Shown one piece after another: positions 42,552-51,289 of a DNA stretch of 64,000 bases. Every line of letters begins with the position of its first letter. Positions within the stretch are counted from its first letter, which is position 1. The stretch comes from Petrocella sp024636985. Its GTDB lineage: Bacteria > Bacillota > Clostridia > Lachnospirales > Vallitaleaceae. The stretch is taken from positions 13,385 to 77,384 of the forward strand of contig JAGXFY010000021.1 in NCBI GenBank assembly GCA_024636985.1, read 5' to 3'. The notes beneath the pieces are model-generated. The model did not search any database. It was not told the origin of the DNA and was given only the letters and a program-made list of their open reading frames with translations. The translations under genes were made by a program, and so were the position numbers.

Positions 42552-44567
42552 CTAATACTGCGTCACATAGGATTTTAATATTTCCGGCAACGCACTCACT
42601 CTATATGAATATTCACCATAATCCTTATAGATTAAAGTAATCCTGTAACTGTCTTCCGGGTCCTTGGAATAATCATAAGGCAACCCAAAAATAATATCAA
42701 TGATATCATCATCCACTATCCCGGCGGAATCTATCTTTCCTTGTAGCTGCATATCCTTCACATACTCAGGCGGCATATCACCTTCCATGTCGGGCGTGAC
42801 TACCGGTGTTATACGTGCACTAACAATACCTTCTCTGTTTGGTATGATGCCTTCATACCCATTCTCCTTCAACCATGCTTTTGTATATTCAAAACTCGGC
42901 CAAATATTCAGGCTATGATAGTTTAGAATTTCATAATCCTGTTCTCTTGTTTCATCACCTGTTGTTATAGCAATATCAATGGTTCCCCAGTTGTCATAAC
43001 TGACTTCTTCCCTATAGGACAAAAGCATAAAATCTTTTCGATAAGCCTCAAATAAAGACTTGCTTTTATCTGGACTAATATTTCTTTCCTGACCGCCACG
43101 TCCCCAAATATTAATTGTAGATATTTTAGGGTGGGTTAATATGGCTTCAATGTCTTTAAGACGTCCTTGTTTATAACCTTCAGATTCATGAAGGCGGGCA
43201 AATGCTTCTTCCATTTTTGGGTTTTCATACATTCGATTTACTCTTTTGCCATTCTTCAGCACATATACCAGATCCAATCTATATACACGGCTATTATATC
43301 CCATATCTTGCTCGGCATGAATCGCAGTTTCATGAAGATTAAGCACTTCTTGAACGGATGCTTGCTCCGTGAAAACCAGCTCAAAATTAGCTTCACTTCC
43401 ATACAATACGGAGTCATCTGTCATTCTACCTTGTCTTGGATTGCTATTTTCGCCATAAACAACATACGCCACCTCTTCTGAATTCGGGACATATGATTCA
43501 AAACCAATCAAATCAAAGTCTACAATCACAAGGGCTAACATAAAAAGACCAACGACGGCTAGCCATGATTTGTAATAGACAAATATTCTTACCGTTTTTT
43601 CTGCTATCATCTTCGTGACGCCGTAACCAATAAGTGCACCAAAAAATACGCCTACATAAACGCCCAGTGAACGGTTATCATAAAACATAGAGCCCAGCAT
43701 ATTAGCCAGTGTCAATGTAATCAATACCGTTAGTAAGCCTATGAAACCAATCTTTGCAAAATCAAAAGCGATTAAGTCATGATGCCTTTCTAGATTTCTT
43801 TTTTTATACAAAATATAACTTGCTGCAACAGAAATACCTAAATAAATAACCAGCACCAGAAAGCCTTTAATAAGAAAATCTGTATTACTTGCATCCACCA
43901 TTCTTCCGATGGTGTAATAAGGTGTCATCAGTAAATGTAGTGCCTCTTCATCTAAGTATGTGGAAAAACCTTTTAGCGTCCAACCAATCAGAATCTTACC
44001 AAATTCAACAATAGCAACAGGGATGGCCATCATAACATACGTTAAAACGGCCTGTAGAACCGATGACCCCACCAGCATACCAAACATAACGGTTATGTAG
44101 AAAATAGTCATGCCACTTAAGATCATACCTATAACGTAGATACTTAAATGCAAGGCAAGATCTGAAGCCGGATATCCCTTTGACACAAGAATGGCATAAG
44201 ATATCAGCGTATTTACAACCAAAGGTATGCCAAATAAAATCACAAAAGATATCATATGACTAAAAAATAAGGTCTTGCGACTCACCGGAAAAGCATGAAT
44301 CGTTGCCAAAGCTTTTTCATCTTGAATGTATCTGAACAAGACAATCCCTAGAATCACAGGTAGGAAAAATATGATAAAAACATCCCAACCGCTTGGTATT
44401 TTGTAAAGCAAATTATCCATCTGATGGGTTGTGCCAAGTGTATTCATAAGCATACCAAAATTAACCACTAAAAAGTGTATAACAAAGTATAATATGCCAA
44501 TATAGGCAAATCGTTTAATATTGTTTTTAAAAATGGCTTTATTATAGAATGAGGTTTGTAACTTCAT
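42552..44567 (-). CDS. large ABC transporter permease with extracytoplasmic domain
   Basis: 671 residues from ATG 44567 (MKLQTSFYNKAIFKNNIKRF), behind GGAGGGG and overlapping the ATPase gene. About nine to eleven hydrophobic segments cover residues 20-370 (IGILYFVIHFLVVNFGML, VFIIFFLPVILGIVLF, MISFVILFGIPLVVNTLISYAI and others). A hydrophilic C-terminal region of about 290 residues follows the last segment. The N-terminal half resembles ABC-2-type exporters of the Ytr kind. The long C-terminal domain has no motif I recognise; it may face outside and sense or bind the substrate. It forms an operon with a GntR repressor and an ATPase. Confidence 0.8.
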   Translation of the reverse strand: MKLQTSFYNKAIFKNNIKRFAYIGILYFVIHFLVVNFGMLMNTLGTTHQMDNLLYKIPSGWDVFIIFFLPVILGIVLFRYIQDEKALATIHAFPVSRKTLFFSHMISFVILFGIPLVVNTLISYAILVSKGYPASDLALHLSIYVIGMILSGMTIFYITVMFGMLVGSSVLQAVLTYVMMAIPVAIVEFGKILIGWTLKGFSTYLDEEALHLLMTPYYTIGRMVDASNTDFLIKGFLVLVIYLGISVAASYILYKKRNLERHHDLIAFDFAKIGFIGLLTVLITLTLANMLGSMFYDNRSLGVYVGVFFGALIGYGVTKMIAEKTVRIFVYYKSWLAVVGLFMLALVIVDFDLIGFESYVPNSEEVAYVVYGENSNPRQGRMTDDSVLYGSEANFELVFTEQASVQEVLNLHETAIHAEQDMGYNSRVYRLDLVYVLKNGKRVNRMYENPKMEEAFARLHESEGYKQGRLKDIEAILTHPKISTINIWGRGGQERNISPDKSKSLFEAYRKDFMLLSYREEVSYDNWGTIDIAITTGDETREQDYEILNYHSLNIWPSFEYTKAWLKENGYEGIIPNREGIVSARITPVVTPDMEGDMPPEYVKDMQLQGKIDSAGIVDDDIIDIIFGLPYDYSKDPEDSYRITLIYKDYGEYSYRVSALPEILKSYVTQY

Positions 44568-45435
44568 AGCCTTCCCCTCCAATCTCATATATAAATATTT
44601 CCTCTAATGTTAAGGGTATAAAATCTACCAGAACAGGTTTCATAGGACTTAAGGACTTTTCAATCTCGTCTCTTAAACCTCTTACGATTATAGTATGTAC
44701 AGACCCAACTTGCATTGCCTTAAGTGGGTTCAAACTTTTAAGCGTTACATCTGAATTCTCAAAAGCCACTTGAATCTTGTGAATATCTGATTTCATTTCA
44801 TCTAAGTCTCTTTCAAGAAGCAACTTACCTTCATGCAAAATACCCACATAGTCACATACATCTTCTAATTCTCTAAGATTATGTGATGAAACGACCACTG
44901 TCATGTTTCTTTCGGCTACATCTTGTAAGAGAAGCGACCATATCTGACGACGCATGACCGGATCAAGTCCGTCAACAGGCTCGTCTAAAATCATAACATC
45001 CGGCTTCGTGCAAATCGCTAACCAAAAGGCCACTTGCTTCTTCATCCCTTTAGAAAGCTGACTGATTTTCTTTTGAATGGGAATCTTAAGGAGTGCTTGT
45101 ATCCTAACAAAACGATCACGATCAAACACATCAAACATATCTTCATAAAAATCCGCCATATCTTTAATGGTGGACATAGGGAAATAATACAGCTCATCCG
45201 GAATGAAACGAATACGCTGCTTTAAGCTAATATGATCTTCTACAATCTGACCATCAATAAAAACCTGACCTTGATTCTGCCTAAATATCCCAGTCATGAT
45301 TTTTAATAAGGTTGTCTTCCCTGCACCATTTGGTCCAACCATGCCGTATACAGAGCCTTTTTTTACATGTATGTTAATCTGGTCAAGGGCTTTAAACGTC
45401 CCATATGACTTTGTTAAATCTACTGTTCTAATCAT
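44542..45435 (-). CDS. ABC transporter ATPase (YtrB-like)
   Basis: 297 residues: Walker A GPNGAGKTTLLKIMTG, signature LSKGMKKQVAFWLAI (variant LSKGM), Walker B VMILDEPVDGLDP, His loop VVSSHNLREL. A C-terminal extension of about 80 residues (MKSDIHKIQVAFENSDVTLKSLNPL) is typical of exporter-type ATPases. It overlaps gntR by 4 bp and the permease start by about 26 bp. This layout (GntR, ATPase, permease) matches wall-antibiotic-responsive Ytr-type exporters. Confidence 0.9.
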   Translation of the reverse strand: MIRTVDLTKSYGTFKALDQINIHVKKGSVYGMVGPNGAGKTTLLKIMTGIFRQNQGQVFIDGQIVEDHISLKQRIRFIPDELYYFPMSTIKDMADFYEDMFDVFDRDRFVRIQALLKIPIQKKISQLSKGMKKQVAFWLAICTKPDVMILDEPVDGLDPVMRRQIWSLLLQDVAERNMTVVVSSHNLRELEDVCDYVGILHEGKLLLERDLDEMKSDIHKIQVAFENSDVTLKSLNPLKAMQVGSVHTIIVRGLRDEIEKSLSPMKPVLVDFIPLTLEEIFIYEIGGEGYEVTNLIL

Positions 45436-45809
45436 TGATTTCCACCTCTCTTATAAGCATCCTTCAGGAGATCCATAAGGGTTTCTATGGGTACATTCAA
45501 CAACTTTGCTTCAAGAATGGTTTCCTTTAGCTTTTTCTTGACCCCTTCAATTTCCTGATTTCTATATACAACATCTAGTTTTTTTGCGAAATTACCTCTA
45601 CCTTGAAGGGCATAGATATACCCATCCTGTTCTAACTGCTTGAATGCCTTCAAAATGGTGTTGGGATTTACAGTCAATAAGGATGCAAGCTCCCGAATAG
45701 ACGGCAATTGCTCATCTTCTTTGATATGGCCTTCCAGAATCAATCTTCTAATATTTTCATACATCTGTTCATAAATCGGAATTCGGCTTCTAATATCCAC
45801 TTGAAACAT
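45432..45809 (-). CDS. GntR-family repressor (YtrA-like)
   Basis: 125 residues: winged HTH of the GntR type (RSRIPIYEQMYENIRRLILEGHIKEDEQLPSIRELASLLTVNPNTILKAFKQLEQDGYI, residues 6-64) with a short C-terminal dimerisation tail. The small effector region is the YtrA subfamily hallmark. First gene of its operon, with a palindromic operator covering the promoter just upstream, so it is almost certainly autoregulatory. The inducer is unknown. Confidence 0.92.
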   Translation of the reverse strand: MFQVDIRSRIPIYEQMYENIRRLILEGHIKEDEQLPSIRELASLLTVNPNTILKAFKQLEQDGYIYALQGRGNFAKKLDVVYRNQEIEGVKKKLKETILEAKLLNVPIETLMDLLKDAYKRGGNQ

Positions 45810-45824
45810 AAGACACCTCCTGTA

Positions 45825-45855
45825 TTAACTGTATTATATAACATAATACAGTTAA
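45825..45855. promoter_or_regulatory. 31-bp operator and -10 box of the gntR-ABC operon
   Basis: TTAACTGTATTA-tataaca-TAATACAGTTAA: perfect 12-bp arms, 7-bp spacer. The minus-strand -10 TATAAT (45838-45833) lies inside it. Binding would block RNA polymerase directly. The leader to the ATG is only about 17 nt. Confidence 0.75.
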
Positions 45856-45884
45856 ATGCAAGCCTTCTTTCAAACTAAAGATAC

Positions 45885-45982
45885 AATAAAAATATCCTAC
45901 AGATCCTTTTTTATAAACACTGATTCTAGGTCTTAGCCGTGAACGCATTTTACAAATTATAGGACGCGCAGGATATTTTATT
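45885..45982 (-). terminator. large stem structure after lacZ
   Basis: On the minus strand AATAAAATATCCT (45982-45970) can pair with AGGATATTTTTATT (45898-45885, one bulged T), enclosing about 71 nt. Inner CCT/AGG segments could extend the pairing. The distal arm supplies a T-rich tail. It may be an unusual terminator or a 3'-end structure; the loop is much longer than normal. Confidence 0.4.
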
Positions 45983-45984
45983 TA

Positions 45985-48900
45985 CTACAAACTTCTATAT
46001 AGGCTCGCTTCATTTTCTTTGTTTTTATGAATGGGCAAAATGACAAATTCAAATACAGTGTTTTTAGGTTTTAATTTGTATGCTTCTAATTGATCCGGCC
46101 CACAACTACCATTGCCTAGACCTGATTGTCCATAATCAATCATGACCAAAGTTTCAGGTACTTGCTTGAGTTCATAAGTATGGGTCGCCTCAACTAGATT
46201 TTTCAAATCATAATGCATCACTGAAAAATCCATATGCTCTTTTGCCACAATCATGATCCCCACACCATTCTCATCTACCAAAGATTGCCATCTGGTATCT
46301 GTTTTGTTACCATTTTCCTGAGGAATGATATAAGGCTCAAACTGGTCGTCTACTCTACCTTGATAAATACCCACCAAAGCACTTTCCTTCTTATCACTGT
46401 AGCTTTCATGCGGGCCTCTTCCGTACCATCTGAGTTGATCAAAGCCCGATTTCATTTTAAACATCACGCCGATTCTTGGCAGCATATCAATTTCCAGTAA
46501 AGGCCTTGTAGCCATTGCCACATCAATTCTACCATTACCTTGTATATAGTAATTCATTGTTGTTTCAAAAGCAATATACTCTGATGTCTTTGCAAAGTTC
46601 GCTTCTACCTGTATATGGACCTGATGCTCACTTTTTTTGATTTCTACAGATTTGACATTTCTGCTAAGTTTGTCTAGACCGGCTTTTCTCCAGAGGCCTG
46701 CCGGACAATCCTCTCGTCCAACCCATCCTTTTTCATCATTATCCGTTGGTGCTCTAAAAAAATTCTCCGTTAGACCTTCCTCAAGTGTTTCTATACCTTC
46801 TATTTTAATACTGCTTAAAACGCCATAGACTTTATCAAAAATAATTTCAAAATCTTTTCCTGTTAAAACCAGTTCAAACCTATTCTCTTTTTCCGATGAA
46901 AAATATATTTTTTCATTATGACGAACATTTGCTATTAAGCCACTGGCTTTTATTTCAATTTGGTGCCTATAAACTTCATAAATATCATCTGTAAACATCA
47001 TAGGTTTTTTACTCGTAAAATACGTATTAAGATGATAGTCACATTCGATTTCGCCTATCTCTTCAAGGTTATATGGTAAATGGATATGCTCCGCATGATG
47101 GGGCAAAATGGATAAATCATCTACTGATCCCTTAAGGATGACTTGTCCATCTTCCAGCAATTCCCAATGCATGTTAATATGGGTCAAGTCAAGGAAATCA
47201 TAGCGATTTTCAACTTTGATTATACCTTTTTCCCCATCTATGTCCGTCACTTTTATAGGCGCAATCACTTGCTTGAATTCCAACAACCCTGTGTGAGGTC
47301 TTCTATCCGGATAGACCATACCATCAATACAGAACTTAAGATCGTTAGGTTCATCCCCGAAGTCACCACCATAAGCAAACCAAGATCCCTTTTGTTCATC
47401 TTGTCGACTAAGCCCATGGTCAGCCCATTCCCAAATACAACCGCCAACCAAACGGTCGTATTTATAAATAGCATCAAAATACTCTTGTTGATTCCCCATA
47501 CTGTTCCCCATAGAATGTATAAACTCACAGATGAAATAAGGCCGTTTCTCGTCTTTCCTTTCACCTTCGGCGATGACGGTATCCACAGAAGGATACATAA
47601 CGCTTACCATATCCACAACTGTTGCTTCCCCGGCGCTTTCATAATGTATAGGCCGTGTTGTATCTACCGACCGAATATAAGCTGCCATTGCATCATGATT
47701 AGAACCATATCCGGATTCATTTCCAAGGGACCAGAAAAGTATTGACGGTTGATTCTTATCTCTTTGAACCATACGTTTAGCGCGATCTACAAAAGCCGCC
47801 TCCCATTCCTTAAGATGGTTGATACCAAGCGCTTGTCCAATACCATTATTGGGTATACCCTCATTACGAACAAAGCCATGGGTTTCCAAATCCGCTTCGT
47901 CCATGCAATACATACCATATAAATTACATAATTCATACCAGTAAGGATCATTAGGATAGTGGGAGGATCGTACCATGTTGATGTTGTGTTGCTTCATCAG
48001 AAGAATATCCTCTAACATATCCTCTCTTGTTACAGCATAGCCTCTTTCTGGGTGAGTATCATGTCGGTTCACACCTTTAAACTTGACGGATATACCATTG
48101 ACTAAGACTTGTCCATTCTGAATCTGAACGGATCTAAATCCTACGGTTTGTCTTCTTATATCTATCACTTCGCCACTATTATTTTTCATTGAAATGACCA
48201 TCTGATAAAGATTTGGTGTTTCTGCGTTCCATGTTTTTACATTTTCAATATTATGCTTTTGCTTTGCCTTCCCCTGCATAACATCTAAAGAAGTCTCCCA
48301 TATTAGCTGAGTGGACGTTTCATATAATGCTAGCACCATCGTCATCGCATCATGATCATCTACACCTTCTGTATCAATTTCCACATCTAATATTCCGTTC
48401 TTATAAGTGACATCCAGTAAACTTTGAATCCGATAATCCTTAATATGTTTTTTCTGTGTGGCATATAGGTAGACTTCCCTAAAAATACCACTCATGCGCC
48501 AGTAGTCTTGGTCTTCAATGTAACTGGTAGCCGCCCATTTATATACTTCTACAGATAGACAATTCTCTCCTATATGTAGATAAGGTGTGATGTCAAATTC
48601 CGAAGGCATATGACTGCCTTGGCTATAACCAACTTCTTTGCCATTGACATAGACAGTAAATGCTATGCTCACACCACCAAAGTGTAGTACGGTTTTCAAG
48701 TCTTTCCAGGTGCTATCGACCAAGAACACTCTTCTATAACAACCTACCGGATTTGCTTCTGGGATATTTGGCGGATCTACCGGTATTGGATAGGCCACAT
48801 TGGTATATACAGGAATATCATAACCATGAAGTTGCCAATTAGATGGTACAGGCAAAGTATCCCACAAGGCATCATCATATTCAGGCATAAAGTATGTTTC

Positions 48901-49086
48901 CGGTACATAAGCCGGATGGTTAAAATATTTGAACTTCCACAAACCGTTTAACAACATAAAATAACCGGATTCTATTCTATCACCTTTCAGTACTTGACCT
49001 ACACTATCAAAAGGTATACTTGTCCCATGAGGATCTAAGGTATTCTTGCTTAATATATTCAAGTCTTTCCAATAATCTTTTACCAT
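45985..49086 (-). CDS. lacZ: beta-galactosidase, glycoside hydrolase family 2
   Basis: 1033 residues from ATG 49086 behind GGAGG, the classical LacZ length. The family order is present: sugar-binding domain (SNWQLHGYDIPVYTN, FGGVSIAFTVYVNGKEVGYSQG), immunoglobulin-like domain, TIM barrel, and C-terminal beta-gal small-chain domain (RWYGRGPHESYSDKK). Acid/base Glu is in WSLGNESGYG and the nucleophile Glu in FICEFIHSMGNSMGN. HGFVRNEGIP and RSSHYPNDPYW line the active site. No signal peptide, so it is cytoplasmic and needs a lactose/galactoside importer, none of which is next to it. Confidence 0.96.
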   Translation of the reverse strand: MVKDYWKDLNILSKNTLDPHGTSIPFDSVGQVLKGDRIESGYFMLLNGLWKFKYFNHPAYVPETYFMPEYDDALWDTLPVPSNWQLHGYDIPVYTNVAYPIPVDPPNIPEANPVGCYRRVFLVDSTWKDLKTVLHFGGVSIAFTVYVNGKEVGYSQGSHMPSEFDITPYLHIGENCLSVEVYKWAATSYIEDQDYWRMSGIFREVYLYATQKKHIKDYRIQSLLDVTYKNGILDVEIDTEGVDDHDAMTMVLALYETSTQLIWETSLDVMQGKAKQKHNIENVKTWNAETPNLYQMVISMKNNSGEVIDIRRQTVGFRSVQIQNGQVLVNGISVKFKGVNRHDTHPERGYAVTREDMLEDILLMKQHNINMVRSSHYPNDPYWYELCNLYGMYCMDEADLETHGFVRNEGIPNNGIGQALGINHLKEWEAAFVDRAKRMVQRDKNQPSILFWSLGNESGYGSNHDAMAAYIRSVDTTRPIHYESAGEATVVDMVSVMYPSVDTVIAEGERKDEKRPYFICEFIHSMGNSMGNQQEYFDAIYKYDRLVGGCIWEWADHGLSRQDEQKGSWFAYGGDFGDEPNDLKFCIDGMVYPDRRPHTGLLEFKQVIAPIKVTDIDGEKGIIKVENRYDFLDLTHINMHWELLEDGQVILKGSVDDLSILPHHAEHIHLPYNLEEIGEIECDYHLNTYFTSKKPMMFTDDIYEVYRHQIEIKASGLIANVRHNEKIYFSSEKENRFELVLTGKDFEIIFDKVYGVLSSIKIEGIETLEEGLTENFFRAPTDNDEKGWVGREDCPAGLWRKAGLDKLSRNVKSVEIKKSEHQVHIQVEANFAKTSEYIAFETTMNYYIQGNGRIDVAMATRPLLEIDMLPRIGVMFKMKSGFDQLRWYGRGPHESYSDKKESALVGIYQGRVDDQFEPYIIPQENGNKTDTRWQSLVDENGVGIMIVAKEHMDFSVMHYDLKNLVEATHTYELKQVPETLVMIDYGQSGLGNGSCGPDQLEAYKLKPKNTVFEFVILPIHKNKENEASLYRSL

Positions 49087-49244
49087 ATTAACCTCCATAT
49101 TGATTGTTCTTGCTCACTAATAATATAAGAATATTAAATCAATCATTTCTCTCAATACTATTCTATACCCTTATTTTAACAGATTCAATATAAGTATATT
49201 CAATTAGTGTATAATAATTTTAAACATGTGTTCTATTATTGATT

Positions 49245-49296
49245 TCAAATAAGATAAAAGCTACCTCAATATTGAGGTAGCTTTTATCTTATTTGA
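49245..49296. terminator. 52-bp perfect palindrome, terminator after cutA
   Basis: From TCAAATAAGATAAAAGCTAC to its exact complement; the centre is between 49270 and 49271, with no unpaired loop in the DNA sense. As RNA, a GAGGTAGC/GCTACCTC core followed by TTTTATCTTATTT gives a strong intrinsic terminator in either direction. It lies 66 bp after the cutA stop and upstream of lacZ, and may also insulate lacZ. Confidence 0.85.
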
Positions 49297-49361
49297 TACT
49301 ATATATAGTTTATACACTTCATGGTTGAAGTCTCAAAATTATGTTTCTCTAACCTACAACC

Positions 49362-49679
49362 TTACTTAGTGATAAAGTCTATCCAGTGTAGATACTCTTT
49401 TGAACCGTTTTCAATTGGTATAACAATGATCTCCGGTAGCTCATAAGAGTGCAAACCTTTAATGGTTCTTTCAACTTCTTCATATAAATGCTTTTTCGTC
49501 TTAATCATCAATCTTATCTCTTCATCATGATGCAACTTATCATTATAAAAATAATGGCTATACTCCGTTGATGAATGTATACAGGCTGCAAGTTTTTCCT
49601 CAAGCAGTATTTTTGTAATATAATCTGCTTCACGATAATCTCTTGATGTTGTCATAATAATAATATAGCCATCTTCCAT
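49362..49679 (-). CDS. cutA: CutA1 divalent-ion tolerance family protein
   Basis: 105 residues: YIIIMTTSRDYREADYITKILLEEKLAACIHSST, then EEIRLMIKTKKHLYEEVERTIKGLHSYELPEIIVIPIENGSKEYLHWI. These are the conserved blocks of the trimeric ferredoxin-like CutA fold, including LAAC and YELPEII. It was linked to copper tolerance in E. coli; the real role is debated. Small single gene with GAGGAGG before the ATG. Confidence 0.95.
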   Translation of the reverse strand: MEDGYIIIMTTSRDYREADYITKILLEEKLAACIHSSTEYSHYFYNDKLHHDEEIRLMIKTKKHLYEEVERTIKGLHSYELPEIIVIPIENGSKEYLHWIDFITK

Positions 49680-49729
49680 AAGTGCCTCCTCATTCTAAGC
49701 TTCTTACTTTATTGCCATTCAACAGTTAC

Positions 49730-50554
49730 CTAGTAATAAAAATATTCTCCATTTATGATTCTATATAAATCACTGGATTTATTGGGGAAGGGTTTATGAT
49801 TAAAAAACAAACTTTGACCAATGTTATTGTGTCCGTCCAAAGCATTTTTTGCTGCTGCCCAACTCTCCAAATCCGGTTCTAATGTTAAAAAACTGTCTCG
49901 ATGCGCCGGTGGAAATTGCGTGGCATATTTCGTATCAAAAATAACCTCTTTGATTGACATCGGAAATCTACCGCTTTTTACTCTGTTTAAAACAACATTT
50001 GCAACTGCAAGTTTAGCCTCATAGCCTATGTTATAGGCTTCTGTTCGAACAATCCTTGCCAACCATAGAATATCCTCATAATTATACTGATTGGTTGCAA
50101 TCAGCTCTTGGGATACTTCGACTGATGGGTTGCTGATTGCTACTGTACGAATCAAAGGATTGTAGTTGACATCAAAAGCCAGTTCTTCTGCAATAATCCT
50201 TAGGGGTAACATCGTGCGGCCGTCAACAATAACCGGAGCTACACCCATCGTTTTTTCTACATCGTTAACCCAATAATTCATACTGTCAATCTTAAAGGTA
50301 ATCGACTTCTCACCCACGACAATCGTGGCACTTCTATCCTCTTCATTCCAAACCACTTCCTCAGTACCTAAGGCCTCTACCACCGTCCTAATCGGTACCA
50401 TCGTTCGATCTTCTTCTATATATGGATTGCTGTCCATTTTAATGATCATGTCATTTACGCGAATATCTAGTTTCATCATGGCCGCTTCAGTGTTGTTCCC
50501 CATGCCTAGTAATATAAATAGTGCCATAGCGGTCGCTATTATACATTTCTGCAT
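49730..50554 (-). CDS. secreted cell-wall hydrolase: copper-amine-oxidase-like domain plus SleB/CwlJ domain
   Basis: 274 residues. Signal peptide MQKCIIATAMALFILLGMGNNTEAA; then a copper-amine-oxidase N-terminal-like (stalk) domain (about 26-140, MIIKMDSNPYIEEDRTMVPIRTVVEALG and GRTMLPLRIIAEELAF). The C-terminal domain of the SleB/CwlJ (Hydrolase_2) family spans about 160-274 (LARIVRTEAYNIGYEAKLAVANVVLNRVKSGRFP, with the Glu of the RTEA motif as likely catalytic acid). It should cut spore-cortex or vegetative peptidoglycan. In Clostridia this pairing is also seen in proteins outside germination, so the spore link is not certain. Confidence 0.88.
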   Translation of the reverse strand: MQKCIIATAMALFILLGMGNNTEAAMMKLDIRVNDMIIKMDSNPYIEEDRTMVPIRTVVEALGTEEVVWNEEDRSATIVVGEKSITFKIDSMNYWVNDVEKTMGVAPVIVDGRTMLPLRIIAEELAFDVNYNPLIRTVAISNPSVEVSQELIATNQYNYEDILWLARIVRTEAYNIGYEAKLAVANVVLNRVKSGRFPMSIKEVIFDTKYATQFPPAHRDSFLTLEPDLESWAAAKNALDGHNNIGQSLFFNHKPFPNKSSDLYRIINGEYFYY

Positions 50555-50701
50555 TTTTTACACCCCATTTCGTTAATGATGCCTTTTTAATTCATGCTGT
50601 TGACTCAAACACGTTTTGATTTTAAACATAAAATGATTGTAGCATAAGGTTCGTTCTCTTGCAAGAAATGAATGGTAATCCTTCAATTTCTTAGTCTTCG
50701 A

Positions 50702-51289
50702 CTACTTTAAATGCTTATAAGCTTCTATAAATCGCTGGCATGCTGTAAAAAGGACTAGTCCCGAAAAAATGATGGCCAGTATATCTACATAGTTGGTAAA
50801 AATCATCATCAATGAAAATAAGATGAAACCTTCCGTTCGTTCTGCTAGCCCCGGTTGGTAATAGAAACTTTTTTCAGTTGCCTTTTCAGAGGCTGCACCA
50901 ACCGTCAGAAATATTGTCATAGAGAGGATAATGGATGAAGCCAGTATGACAAAAATCATAGGTTCATTAGAATAGCAATAGCCAATGGAGAGCAGTAATG
51001 AAATCTCCACTATACGATCGAAGGTAACATCCATGACAGAACCAAAAGGCGACATTGTATTTGTTTTCCTGGCTATGGTGCCATCAATAGCATCAAACAG
51101 TCCTGAAAGCCATAAAATCATGACGGCTAATATGCTTGAAACACCCATGGTCATCATAATTGCAGGTATCAAACCAATGAGTAAGGCAATTATTGTGACT
51201 TGGTTTGCCGATAGTCCTTTTTTTATAAACAGCTCAGCACATTTACCAATAAATGGTTGTATTATGTTGCGCGCTTTTGTATCTAACAT
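50702..51289 (-). CDS. CDP-alcohol phosphatidyltransferase (YnjF-like)
   Basis: 195 residues with about six membrane segments. The family signature is complete: DGTIARKTNTMSPFGSVMDVTFDR fits DG-x2-AR-x8-G-x3-D-x3-D, the metal and CDP-binding site. It swaps CMP for an alcohol on a CDP-linked lipid or small molecule; the product cannot be told. It overlaps the ABC ATPase gene by 7 bp, so it belongs to the transporter operon. A phosphatidyltransferase at the end of such an operon recalls E. coli ynjF. Confidence 0.88.
   Translation of the reverse strand: MLDTKARNIIQPFIGKCAELFIKKGLSANQVTIIALLIGLIPAIMMTMGVSSILAVMILWLSGLFDAIDGTIARKTNTMSPFGSVMDVTFDRIVEISLLLSIGYCYSNEPMIFVILASSIILSMTIFLTVGAASEKATEKSFYYQPGLAERTEGFILFSLMMIFTNYVDILAIIFSGLVLFTACQRFIEAYKHLK

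Noticed and set aside
47143..47745. 200-residue plus-strand reading frame inside lacZ
   Set aside because: It is fully antisense to a well-conserved lacZ, has no good ribosome site, and its composition mirrors the opposite strand.
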